Shown here one piece after another: positions 8,838 through 16,201 of a stretch of DNA of 48,110 nucleotides. The notes beneath the pieces were generated by a model. It did not search any database, had not been told where the DNA came from, and was given only the letters and a program-made list of their open reading frames with translations. The stretch's first letter is position 1, and each line of letters starts with the position of its first letter. The DNA is taken from contig JAPPDF010000026.1 of assembly GCA_028875575.1 (NCBI GenBank), positions 1 to 48,110 on the forward strand, in the 5' to 3' direction. This stretch comes from Acidobacteriota bacterium (GTDB taxonomy: Bacteria; Acidobacteriota; Terriglobia; Versatilivoradales; Versatilivoraceae). A program made the translations under genes and the position numbers.

Positions 8838-9890
8838 ATGTACACCCGTTGCGCTTGGACCGCCATGGTGATCCTGCTCGGGTTGGCGCTGCTGTCGCCA
8901 TTGCCCTTGGCGGGACACGGCCCTCCACCCGGAAGTCCACAGGAGGACGACGGGCCTTTCCGTCTGGAAGTGGATGTGGACCTGGTGGTGTTGAACGTCA
9001 CGGTGGTGAACGAAAACGGAGACAATGTCACCGACCTGACGCGGGAAGATTTTACGGTTTTCGAGAACGGGATCCGGCAGGACATCTCAACTTTTTTCCC
9101 GGTGGAGGCTCCCTTCAAGTTGGTGCTGCTGGTCGACACCAGCATCAGCACTCGAAACAATCTCAACCTGATCAAGGATGCCGCCCGCAACTTCACCAAG
9201 GAACTGCGTCCCGACGACCAGATATCGGTCACCGAAACCCACTTTTTCCCCCAGGAAGTTCAGAAGTTCACCAATAGACGCAAGCTGCTTCGAAGAGCCA
9301 TCAAGCGGTTGTCCACCTATTCGGTCGGCGGCTCTCGGGTCTACGACGGGGTGGACATGGCCCTCAAGAGCCTGCAACGGACTCGCAGCGGCCGCAAGGC
9401 CATCGTGGTGCTGAGTGACGGAATGGAGAACTCCAGCCGGGTGTCTTTCGATGAATTGCGCAGACGACTGGCCCAGGACGATGCCGTCTTCTATCCCATC
9501 ACTATCCTGAACAAGGACCGGCAGAAGCAGATCCTGGAACGCTATATCCGGGAAAGCGAGGACAAAGAGGAGGATCCCTACGTGGAAAACGCTCGGCTGA
9601 GTCTCTCGGTTCTGGAGGAGGTCTATCAGATTCAAACCGAGCGATTGAGCCAGCTTTCCAACGAGACCGGCGGAAAAATGTTCCTGGTGGCCGACCTGTC
9701 GGACCTGAAAGGAGAATACTCCAAGGTTGCCCATGAATTGCGGCACACCTTCAGTCTGGCTTACTATTCCAACAGCCCCGCTACACAGGGTGGAATGCGG
9801 CGAGTCCGGGTAGAGGTGAGAGATCCCAGCCTTCGGGCCAGGACCCGCACCACCTATTTCGTGCCTGAGACGGATCGGGCCGGCTTCTGA
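8838..9890 (+). CDS. VWFA-related Acidobacterial domain protein, exported
   Basis: A 350-aa protein with a signal peptide (about residues 1-26), a short beta domain ('FRLEVDVDLVVLNVTVVNENG', 'LTREDFTVFENG') and a von Willebrand A domain. The metal-ion-dependent adhesion site DTSIS is at 100-104, followed by 'GGSRVYDGV' and 'VLSDGMENSS', so metal binding looks intact. The C-terminus ends in a family-typical 'VRDPSLRARTRTTYF'. Genes of this kind are abundant in Acidobacteriota and are thought to act in periplasmic or surface protein contacts; the precise role is unknown. I chose the ATG at 8838 over 8811 because the signal peptide then begins cleanly. A TAGAAT box at 8824-8829 lies just upstream. 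Confidence 0.88.
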   Translation: MYTRCAWTAMVILLGLALLSPLPLAGHGPPPGSPQEDDGPFRLEVDVDLVVLNVTVVNENGDNVTDLTREDFTVFENGIRQDISTFFPVEAPFKLVLLVDTSISTRNNLNLIKDAARNFTKELRPDDQISVTETHFFPQEVQKFTNRRKLLRRAIKRLSTYSVGGSRVYDGVDMALKSLQRTRSGRKAIVVLSDGMENSSRVSFDELRRRLAQDDAVFYPITILNKDRQKQILERYIRESEDKEEDPYVENARLSLSVLEEVYQIQTERLSQLSNETGGKMFLVADLSDLKGEYSKVAHELRHTFSLAYYSNSPATQGGMRRVRVEVRDPSLRARTRTTYFVPETDRAGF

Positions 9891-10062
9891 ACGGTCTGCT
9901 CCGAAATATTGCCGGTGCAGAGGATCGTTTCCGGCCGGGTTGCACTTGCGGCCGGGTCACCGGAGGCATCCGGGACGGTTTTTCGCCGGCGGGCAGTTGC
10001 TTCTTGCTCGAGTGCTTGAGGGTAAAAGGGGTTGAGGAGAGCGCTTCCCCGCGGAAGGGCGG

Positions 10063-10821
10063 TTAATGGATGGTGTCGTTATCGCGGCGTTGGCGTTCTT
10101 TCCTGTTGAGGTATACCTCGAATTTTTGTCGGGCCCGCCGAAAACGGTACTCCAGGTAAGCGTCCTTGATCGGTTGATACCATCTCGCTCCCGGCCGGCC
10201 TCGATAGGGACCTCGCTTCAGATAGAGGTAGCCCACCAGCATGCCGCCGAGGTGAGCCGCATGGGAAATTCCGGAGGCGCTTCCGGACAAGCTCGAAAGG
10301 AAGGCAATGCCCCCGAAGACCATCACGGCGATTTTGGCGGGAAGCGGGAAGAACAGCATCACGTAGATGATGCGGTCGGGAAAGGTCATCCCGTAAGCCA
10401 GCAGGACGCCATAGATGGCTCCCGAAGCCCCCAAGGTCGATCCCTGATAGGAAAAGAAGTTGACCACCGTGATGCAGAGGCCGGCGCCGATTCCGGTTAC
10501 CAGGAAGTAGCGCCAGAATTGCCGCCCTCCCCAGTAACGCTCCAATTCGCACCCGAACATGAAAAGGATCAGCATATTGATCAGCAGGTGAAAGACGCCG
10601 GCATGCAGGAAGATGTAGGTAAACAACTGCCAGAGATAAAGGCTGCCGAGCACCATCGAAGGGGTGAGGCTGAACAGAGCCGTGATCGGTCCGCTCAGTC
10701 CTCCCGAAAGGACCTGCATCACGAACACCACCACGCAGGCGATGATGATCCACTTCACCGTGGGTGTCAGGGGCCCCCCAAAGGAGATGGAGCTGGTCGC
10801 GTATCGATAGCGGTAATTCAT
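10063..10821 (-). CDS. Rhomboid-family intramembrane serine protease
   Basis: A 252-aa integral membrane protease that cuts transmembrane helices. Catalytic Ser is S133 in 'GASGAIYG', and the catalytic His is H190 in 'AAHLGG'. 'WQLFTYIFLHAGVFHLLINM' carries the conserved His/Asn of the oxyanion region, and 'ELERYWGG' is the L1-loop E-x-x-W-G motif. Six transmembrane helices are expected. The soluble tail after residue 205 is very basic ('RKERQRR'). It is transcribed away from the sulfatase-like gene, with 157 bases between starts. The + strand shows 'ctcacctcaagg' after its start codon, i.e. CCTTGAGGTGAG on the coding strand as ribosome site. Confidence 0.93.
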   Translation of the reverse strand: MNYRYRYATSSISFGGPLTPTVKWIIIACVVVFVMQVLSGGLSGPITALFSLTPSMVLGSLYLWQLFTYIFLHAGVFHLLINMLILFMFGCELERYWGGRQFWRYFLVTGIGAGLCITVVNFFSYQGSTLGASGAIYGVLLAYGMTFPDRIIYVMLFFPLPAKIAVMVFGGIAFLSSLSGSASGISHAAHLGGMLVGYLYLKRGPYRGRPGARWYQPIKDAYLEYRFRRARQKFEVYLNRKERQRRDNDTIH

Positions 10822-10978
10822 GAACTCACCTCAAGGAAAGGTGCGCTGGGGGCTTGGGCTATTGTAGCGGGTTTTGGTGGCAATGCCATTCCGAAACAAC
10901 CGGGAGGCAGGGTCAATCGGCACGATTCCCGGATTGCGCCGTGACCGGGCCGGATGGCAGGTGGAGGACCGCAATTTC

Positions 10979-12535
10979 ATGAAGATCATGCTTGCGCTGG
11001 TGCTTGCCCTGTGGATGCTTTACGGGGGTTCGGAATTCCACGCCTCCCAGCGCGAGGGCCCGGCGGAGGAGACTCAAGAGAATCCAGGCGCTGAGGATGC
11101 CAAGGGTTCCGGAGCGGCCGAGGAAGGTGGAGAAGTTGAAGAAGTTAAAGAAGGTGAAGAAGTTGAAGAAGAGGAGCCGCCTCGTCCCCCCAACGTCCTG
11201 TTGATCCTGGTGGATGATCTGGGCTATGGGGACCTGTCCAGTTCGGGCGCGGAGGACTTGCAGACCCCTCACATCGACGCTCTGGTCGAATCGGGCATGC
11301 GCTTCAATCAATTTTATGCGAATTCGACGGTGGGAGCTCCCACCCGCGCGGCACTCTTGACCGGAAGGTACCCTGACCTGGTAGGAGTCCCGGGAAACAT
11401 TCGGCCCGAGCCCGAGAGGAGTTGGGGCTACCTGAATCCGGAGGCAACGCTGCTTCCCGGTTTGCTGCAGCAGGCGGGATACCAGACCGCCCTGATCGGC
11501 AAGTGGCATCTGGGTCTGGAATCGCCCAATCTCCCCAACGAGCGGGGATTCCACCTGTTCCGGGGGTTTTTGGCCGACCGGATGGACGACTATTTCCTTC
11601 ACACGCGCCGCGGCGTGAACCACATGCGGTTCAATGCAGAGACCATCGAGCCGGCCGGACATGCCACCGACCTCTTCACCCAATGGGCGATCGACTATCT
11701 GATGGATCGGGCAGAGGACGACCAGCCGTTTTTTCTCCTTCTTGCCTACAATGCCCCTCGTGCGCCGGCTCAACCGCCGCCTTTCCACCTGGAGCGGCTG
11801 GCGCAGCGGAGTGGGGGGCTGAGCGAAAAACGGGCCCGTTTGGTGGCTCTCATCGAGCATCTGGATGAGGGAATCGGAATGGTGATGGAGGCGCTCCGGG
11901 AAAACGGGCAGGACAGCGAAACCCTGGTGTTGTTTACCAGTGACAATGGCGGGGACCTGCGGGCGGAAGCCAACTGCGGGGACCTGCGGGGTGGAAAGAG
12001 GGAGATGTACGAGGGAGGGATTCGGGTACCGCTGGTGGTGGTCTGGCCGGAGAAAATCCGTCCCGGCACTACCTCCAACCGGCTGGCGCTGACCATGGAT
12101 CTTTTCCCGACCATCTGTACGGTGGCGGGGCTGACGGTGGAGTCGGAGACCGACGGAGTGTCCCTGTTCAGAACCCTGGTGGGGCAAATGGCGCCGCCGA
12201 TCGAACGCACCCTCCATTGGGTTCGCCGGGAGGGAGGGCGACTCCACCAGGGACAAGACTACTATGCGGTCCGCCAGGGGCACTGGAAGCTGCTGCAGAA
12301 CTCACCCTTCGAGCCCTTCAAGCTGTTCAATGTGAGGGAGGACCCCCTGGAAGAACACGACCTTGCCGAACAGGAGCCCCGCGTGGTTTCCAGGCTCTCG
12401 CGCATTCTTCGACTGCGGATCCAAAAGGCCGGCGCCGTTCCCTGGCAACCCGGGCCGCCCCCTCCGTCCGAGTCGGAAGTCCCGTCCGAGCCGGAAGCTC
12501 AGTCCGATTCGGAAGCTTCCACGATCTTGCCGTAG
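10979..12535 (+). CDS. Exported sulfatase-family protein lacking the formylglycine residue
   Basis: A 518-aa alkaline-phosphatase-fold protein of the type I sulfatase family. It has a signal peptide (about 1-22), then a Glu/Lys-rich linker to residue 72, then the sulfatase domain. Metal ligands are in place: D79/D80 ('VDDLGYGD') and 'SDNGG' near the middle; 'GKWHLG' is also intact. The core sulfatase motif should be C/S-x-P-x-R-A-A-L-L-T-G-R, but here it reads GAPTRAALLTGR with Gly119 (codon 11333-11335) where Cys or Ser must be oxidised to formylglycine. Normal sulfatase chemistry is therefore not expected. I start at the ATG at 10979 (GGAGG at 10963-10967), since the ATG at 10874 would bury the signal peptide. 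The last codons overlap the 3' end of the convergent nitrilase gene. Confidence 0.85.
   Translation: MKIMLALVLALWMLYGGSEFHASQREGPAEETQENPGAEDAKGSGAAEEGGEVEEVKEGEEVEEEEPPRPPNVLLILVDDLGYGDLSSSGAEDLQTPHIDALVESGMRFNQFYANSTVGAPTRAALLTGRYPDLVGVPGNIRPEPERSWGYLNPEATLLPGLLQQAGYQTALIGKWHLGLESPNLPNERGFHLFRGFLADRMDDYFLHTRRGVNHMRFNAETIEPAGHATDLFTQWAIDYLMDRAEDDQPFFLLLAYNAPRAPAQPPPFHLERLAQRSGGLSEKRARLVALIEHLDEGIGMVMEALRENGQDSETLVLFTSDNGGDLRAEANCGDLRGGKREMYEGGIRVPLVVVWPEKIRPGTTSNRLALTMDLFPTICTVAGLTVESETDGVSLFRTLVGQMAPPIERTLHWVRREGGRLHQGQDYYAVRQGHWKLLQNSPFEPFKLFNVREDPLEEHDLAEQEPRVVSRLSRILRLRIQKAGAVPWQPGPPPPSESEVPSEPEAQSDSEASTILP
11120..11180 (+). repeat. Glu/Val/Lys-coding low-complexity repeat
   Basis: Units like 'gaagttgaagaa' and 'gaaggtgaagaa' repeat in-frame inside the sulfatase-like gene and encode the acidic linker (EVEEVKEGEEVEEEE). 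The period is a multiple of three, so copy changes would alter linker length without breaking the frame. Confidence 0.7.
12466..12519. repeat. 18-bp tandem repeat at the overlapping gene ends
   Basis: Three imperfect 18-bp units start at 12466, 12484 and 12502 (consensus GTCCGAGYCGGAAGCTCM). On the + strand they encode the sulfatase tail 'SESEVPSEPEAQSDSEAS'; the last unit is also the antisense end of the nitrilase copy 1 (EASESD). The sulfatase C-terminus therefore seems to have grown by duplication of nitrilase antisense sequence. Confidence 0.7.
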
Positions 12536-13344
12536 TACTGGGGCCTGCGGTCCTTGAAGCGGTTGATTTCGTGTTTGCCGGGAACGCGGGTGATGTGCTT
12601 GTCGCGAGCGGCAGAGGGATCGATTTCAGCGAAGATGATGTCTTCATCCTCGGGGCCGGCCAGGGCCAACGTCCGGCCCGAGGGATCGGCGATACGGCTT
12701 GTGCCGATGAAGCGAAACCCTCTCTCCCGGCCGACCCGATTGACCGCCACCGAATACACCTTGTTTTCCAGGCCCCTGGCGTTGACCAGAAACTCGGCGA
12801 ACTCCTCCGCCCCCGTGGGCCAGTTGGTTGGAAGCAGAATCATGTCGGCTCCCTGGAGTGCCATGGTGCGCGCGCTCTCCGGGAAGGATCCGTCGTAGCA
12901 GATGTTGAGCCCGATGCGTCCAAGAGAGGTCTGGTGCACCCCGAAACCCAGATCTCCAGGGTCCACGAAGCGGTCCACTCCCAAATAGGGTAGATGCACC
13001 TTGCGGTACTTGCCCACCACCCCCTCCGGTCCAATCAAGACCGCCGCATTGAAGCAGCGGTCACCGTCTTTCTCCAGCATCCCCAGAACCAGGTAGGCCC
13101 GGGTTCTGTGGCAGAGACCGGCCAAAAGTTGAGTGGAAGGCCCGGGAATGGATTCGGCGTAGGGAAGGGCTTCCTGGAGGCTTTCGAAACAGTAACCCGT
13201 CAGGGCGCATTCGGGAAAAACCACCAGTCGAGCCTGCTTGGCGACGGCGATCTCCACCGAATCGATCATCCCCGCCAGGTTGGCCTCCTTGTCCATCAGG
13301 GTGGGGTCCATCTGCACCCCGGCCAGCGTGAATTTTTCAGGCAT
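12499..13344 (-). CDS. Carbon-nitrogen hydrolase (nitrilase superfamily), copy 1
   Basis: A 281-aa cytoplasmic nitrilase-superfamily enzyme, hydrolysing an unknown amide, nitrile or carbamoyl substrate. The Glu-Lys-Cys triad is complete: E45 ('FPECAL'), K115 ('YRKVHLP') and C149 ('NICYDGSFPE'). There is no signal peptide. The frame stays open upstream to 13935, but that part is a shadow; the ATG at 13344 is set by GGAGG five bases before it. It overlaps the stop of copy 2 by 8 bases and its own 3' end overlaps the convergent sulfatase gene by 37 bases. It differs from copy 2 at about 17 positions, nearly all after residue 115 (for example Y120 against C). Confidence 0.9.
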   Translation of the reverse strand: MPEKFTLAGVQMDPTLMDKEANLAGMIDSVEIAVAKQARLVVFPECALTGYCFESLQEALPYAESIPGPSTQLLAGLCHRTRAYLVLGMLEKDGDRCFNAAVLIGPEGVVGKYRKVHLPYLGVDRFVDPGDLGFGVHQTSLGRIGLNICYDGSFPESARTMALQGADMILLPTNWPTGAEEFAEFLVNARGLENKVYSVAVNRVGRERGFRFIGTSRIADPSGRTLALAGPEDEDIIFAEIDPSAARDKHITRVPGKHEINRFKDRRPQYYGKIVEASESD

Positions 13345-14260
13345 TGTCACCTCCGCTATAAAAGGCGTGCTGATGTAGACGGGTTGTGGTGAATGTTCCC
13401 GGGTCCGGGTCGGAAGCTTCCACGATCTTGCCGTAGTACTGGGGGCGGCGATCCGTGAAGCGGTTGATTTCGTGTTTGCCGGGAACGCGGGTGATGTGCT
13501 TGTCGCGAGCGATGGAGGGATCGATTTCAGCGAAGATGATGTCCTCTTCCTCGGGACCGGCCAGGGCCAGGGTCCGGCCCGAGGGGTCGGCGATACGGCT
13601 TGTGCCGATGAAGCCAAACCCTCTCTCCTGGCCGACCCGATTGACCGCCACCGAATACACCTTGTTCTCCAGGCCTCTGGCGTTGACCAGAAACTCGGCG
13701 AACTCCTTGGCCGCCGCGGTCCAGTTGGTTGGCAGCAGAACCATGTCGGCTCCCCGAAGTGCCATGATGCGTGCGCTCTCGGGAAAGGATCCGTCGTAGC
13801 AGATGTTGAGGCCGATACGTCCCAGAGGGGTCCGGTGCACCCCGAAACCGAGATCTCCGGGGTCCACGAAGCGGTCCACTCCCAGACAGGGCAGATGCAC
13901 CTTGCGGTATTTGCCCACCACCCCCTCCGGTCCAATCAAGACCGCCGCATTGAAGCAGCGGTCCCCGTCCTTTTCCAGCATCCCCAGAACCAGGTAGGCT
14001 CGGGTTCTGTGGCAGAGACCTGCCAGGAGCTGGGTGGAGGGACCGGGGATGGATTCAGCGTAGGGAAGGGCTTCCTGGAGGCTTTCGAAACAGTAACCCG
14101 TCAGGGCGCATTCGGGAAAAACCACCAGTCGAGCCTGCTTGGCGACGGCGATCTCCACCGAATCGATCATCCCCGCCAGGTTGGCCTCCTTGTCCATCAG
14201 GGTGGGGTCCATCTGCACCCCGGCCAGCGTGAATTTTTCAGGCGTCTTCGTCGATTCCAT
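13337..14260 (-). CDS. Carbon-nitrogen hydrolase (nitrilase superfamily), copy 2
   Basis: The upstream member of a tandem pair, 307 aa, about 94 % identical to copy 1 by my alignment, with the same Glu-Lys-Cys triad. It differs by a short N-terminal extension (MESTKT in place of M) and by about 25 extra C-terminal residues ('PGTFTTTRLHQHAFYSGGDNA'). The final codons GGA GGT GAC AAT GCC TGA contain the ribosome site and start codon of copy 1, so translation of the two is coupled. I start at the ATG at 14260; an upstream start at 14356 would run through a REP-like repeat. No strong ribosome site is visible before 14260. Two slightly different isozymes, perhaps forming mixed oligomers, are plausible. 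Confidence 0.88.
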   Translation of the reverse strand: MESTKTPEKFTLAGVQMDPTLMDKEANLAGMIDSVEIAVAKQARLVVFPECALTGYCFESLQEALPYAESIPGPSTQLLAGLCHRTRAYLVLGMLEKDGDRCFNAAVLIGPEGVVGKYRKVHLPCLGVDRFVDPGDLGFGVHRTPLGRIGLNICYDGSFPESARIMALRGADMVLLPTNWTAAAKEFAEFLVNARGLENKVYSVAVNRVGQERGFGFIGTSRIADPSGRTLALAGPEEEDIIFAEIDPSIARDKHITRVPGKHEINRFTDRRPQYYGKIVEASDPDPGTFTTTRLHQHAFYSGGDNA

Positions 14261-14328
14261 GGGTCGAGTATGGACGAAGGGTTGAAATGAGTGCCTGGGG
14301 ATACCCCGGATGGCCTGGAATGCGCCCA

Positions 14329-14361
14329 CCCGGGAGCGCGGGCGTCCCGCCCGCATTCTTG
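14329..14361. repeat. REP-like GC-rich palindrome
   Basis: GCGGGCG (14338-14344) pairs with CGCCCGC (14348-14354) around TCC, within 'gggagcgcgggcgtcccg'. This resembles a dispersed intergenic repeat often seen in high-GC environmental genomes. It lies upstream of the nitrilase pair. No other full copy is in this window. Confidence 0.5.
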
Positions 14362-14469
14362 TTCCTTAACCTGTCAGGTGCACAGGCGATACTCCCGGCC
14401 CTTGAACGGACCACCGGTAAGGAATCCCGGTACTAAAATCACGTTGTCCAGCCCGCCGCCGGACGCCAT

Positions 14470-14498
14470 TTGATCCGGCCGGGCAGATATGTTACAAG
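14470..14498 (+). promoter_or_regulatory. Possible promoter of tRNA-Arg
   Basis: TTGATC (14470-14475), a 17-base spacer and TACAAG (14493-14498) resemble a sigma-70 promoter and would start transcription about 45 bases before the tRNA. The -10 box is poor, so this is tentative. Confidence 0.35.
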
Positions 14499-14548
14499 AT
14501 GGGGTCGCTTGACGAAAGTCAGTCTCGCCGTGCCGGCCCTCATGCGGA

Positions 14549-14625
14549 GCGCCCGTAGCTCAGTTGGATAGAGCGTTGGTCTACGAAACCAAAGGTCGCA
14601 AGTTCGAATCTTGCCGGGCGTACCA
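14549..14625 (+). tRNA. tRNA-Arg (anticodon ACG)
   Basis: A full cloverleaf: acceptor GCGCCCG/CGGGCGT, D-arm GCTC/GAGC, anticodon stem TTGGT/ACCAA with loop CTACGAA (anticodon ACG), T-arm GCAAG/CTTGC with loop TTCGAAT. CCA is encoded. The first acceptor pair is G-U (G1, U72) rather than G-C. Reading CGN codons needs A34 to become inosine, which is the job of TadA, encoded 2.4 kb downstream. Confidence 0.96.
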
Positions 14626-14802
14626 CTTCCCCATCTCTCGTTCAATTGCAGGCGGCTTGCTTGGGCTGCCCGAGCGGCCGTTCCCCTGGAGCCGGCGGCA
14701 GTCTCGATATTGGCCATCAGTGTTTCGTTTTTGGATCAATCCCCGGGATGATTGGATGTTGTCTGACGGTGACATGGGGTAGCAAAAGGGAGGTTGGAAT
14801 CG

Positions 14803-16164
14803 ATGAATAATCGGAACCTCACGGATCGGCGAAGCTTCCTGAGGAGTGTCGGGGCCGGGTTGGGTCTGGGCCTGGCAGGGCCGGTCGGACCCTTGGCCTT
14901 CCCCGGCGGATCGTGGGCCAGTGAATCTCCCGCAATGGTTCGATACCGCTGGGTCAGCGTGCGCGAAATCCATGGAGACGGCACCCACAACGCCTGGCCT
15001 GACATCTGTCGCTGGCAGGGGCGCTACTATGTGGCTTTCAACTCGGGCGGCAAGAACCACGGCGGAGGCCACGGCCTCCTGGTCGTTTCTTCGACCGATG
15101 GCGTCAACTGGGAGACGGTGCTTCACAAGTCTGCAGGGGAGTGGGGAGTCCTGGAGAACACCACCCGTACGACCGTGTGCCCCAAGTTTCTTCCCCTCAA
15201 AGATCGGTTGATTCTGGTCTTTTACTTCTATACCTCGGGAGATATGGACGTCAGCCCGCAACGCAAGGCCGATCTCAAGCGCCGCTGGCTGAGCCTGAAG
15301 GGATCGGAGGAAAGCTTCGAACGGTGGGTCGGCCACCACAATACATCTTTTCGTACCGGGGTCAGCTACACCGAGGACGGCGTCCGCTTTGAGGACCCTG
15401 AGCCCTTGCTGGACCCGAGCTGGCGGATCTGGCGGCCCCAGACCTTCAAGGGGCGCCACTACATTATCGGTTACCGCTGCCACGGGCAGGAGTGGTCCTT
15501 TTCGCCTGAGCTGGAGAGCATGATTCCGGAGGCCCACACCTTCGAGATGTTCGAGAGCGCCTCCTTGTTCAGCTCGGCGGACGGTTTGAGCTGGGGGAAG
15601 GTCAGCGATATTGCCGCCGAGGACAACGACGAGACCGACTTCGACTTCGCCCCGGATGGCCGAATCCTGGCGGTGAGCCGCAAGGGCGCTTCCTCCAAGC
15701 TTCATCCGGGAGCCAGGCCCGGGAGCCGGCATGCCCTCGCATACCTCAGCCATCCGCCCTATCGGAGCTGGCGGCGCCTGCCCCTGGATCGAATGATTCA
15801 AGCCCCGGCGGTGCGCTGGGCCAAGGATCGATGGATGGTCGCCGGCCGCTATATCGACGGAGATAGCGAGCAGGTTCACCCGCAGCGCCCTGACTATCCT
15901 CACAAAGCACAGCGCTACGGGACCCGCATGTGGACCCTGGAGGACCGGACCGGCGCCCTGACCCAGGCGGTAACCTTGCCCAGTTGGGGAGACTGTTCCT
16001 ATCCGGGCATGATCGAGGAAGCCAATGGCGATTTGCTGGTGGTTTATTATTCCCACTCGATCACCACTGACGCCCATCAGTACATCGGCGGCGGGCTGTG
16101 GCCGGGCAAGATGCCTCCCGCCTCGATCTATCTGGCCCGAGTGGTCAGGGAAGAGTTGGGTTAG
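14803..16164 (+). CDS. Tat-exported sialidase-like beta-propeller protein
   Basis: A 453-aa protein with a twin-arginine signal (DRRSFLRSVGAG, residues 8-19) and a hydrophobic stretch to about residue 40. The mature part has Asp-box-like turns 'SSTDGVNW' and 'SSADGLSW' and a related 'SYTEDGVRF', the hallmark of sialidase/BNR propellers. I do not see the full catalytic set of a GH33 sialidase and cannot name a substrate; it may be a glycoside hydrolase or a binding propeller. GGGAGG at 14788-14793 sets the ATG at 14803 over an in-frame TTG at 14794. Tat export suggests it folds, perhaps with a cofactor, before leaving the cytoplasm. Confidence 0.72.
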   Translation: MNNRNLTDRRSFLRSVGAGLGLGLAGPVGPLAFPGGSWASESPAMVRYRWVSVREIHGDGTHNAWPDICRWQGRYYVAFNSGGKNHGGGHGLLVVSSTDGVNWETVLHKSAGEWGVLENTTRTTVCPKFLPLKDRLILVFYFYTSGDMDVSPQRKADLKRRWLSLKGSEESFERWVGHHNTSFRTGVSYTEDGVRFEDPEPLLDPSWRIWRPQTFKGRHYIIGYRCHGQEWSFSPELESMIPEAHTFEMFESASLFSSADGLSWGKVSDIAAEDNDETDFDFAPDGRILAVSRKGASSKLHPGARPGSRHALAYLSHPPYRSWRRLPLDRMIQAPAVRWAKDRWMVAGRYIDGDSEQVHPQRPDYPHKAQRYGTRMWTLEDRTGALTQAVTLPSWGDCSYPGMIEEANGDLLVVYYSHSITTDAHQYIGGGLWPGKMPPASIYLARVVREELG

Positions 16165-16201
16165 GACTCTGCCGTTGCTCCCTCCGAATTCTCTGTTCGC
16201 C

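Noticed and set aside
13345-13935. Upstream extension of nitrilase copy 1 to 13935
   Set aside because: The extension reads copy 2 in the wrong frame, giving Trp/Arg/Ser-rich nonsense. The ATG at 13344 with GGAGG is the true start.
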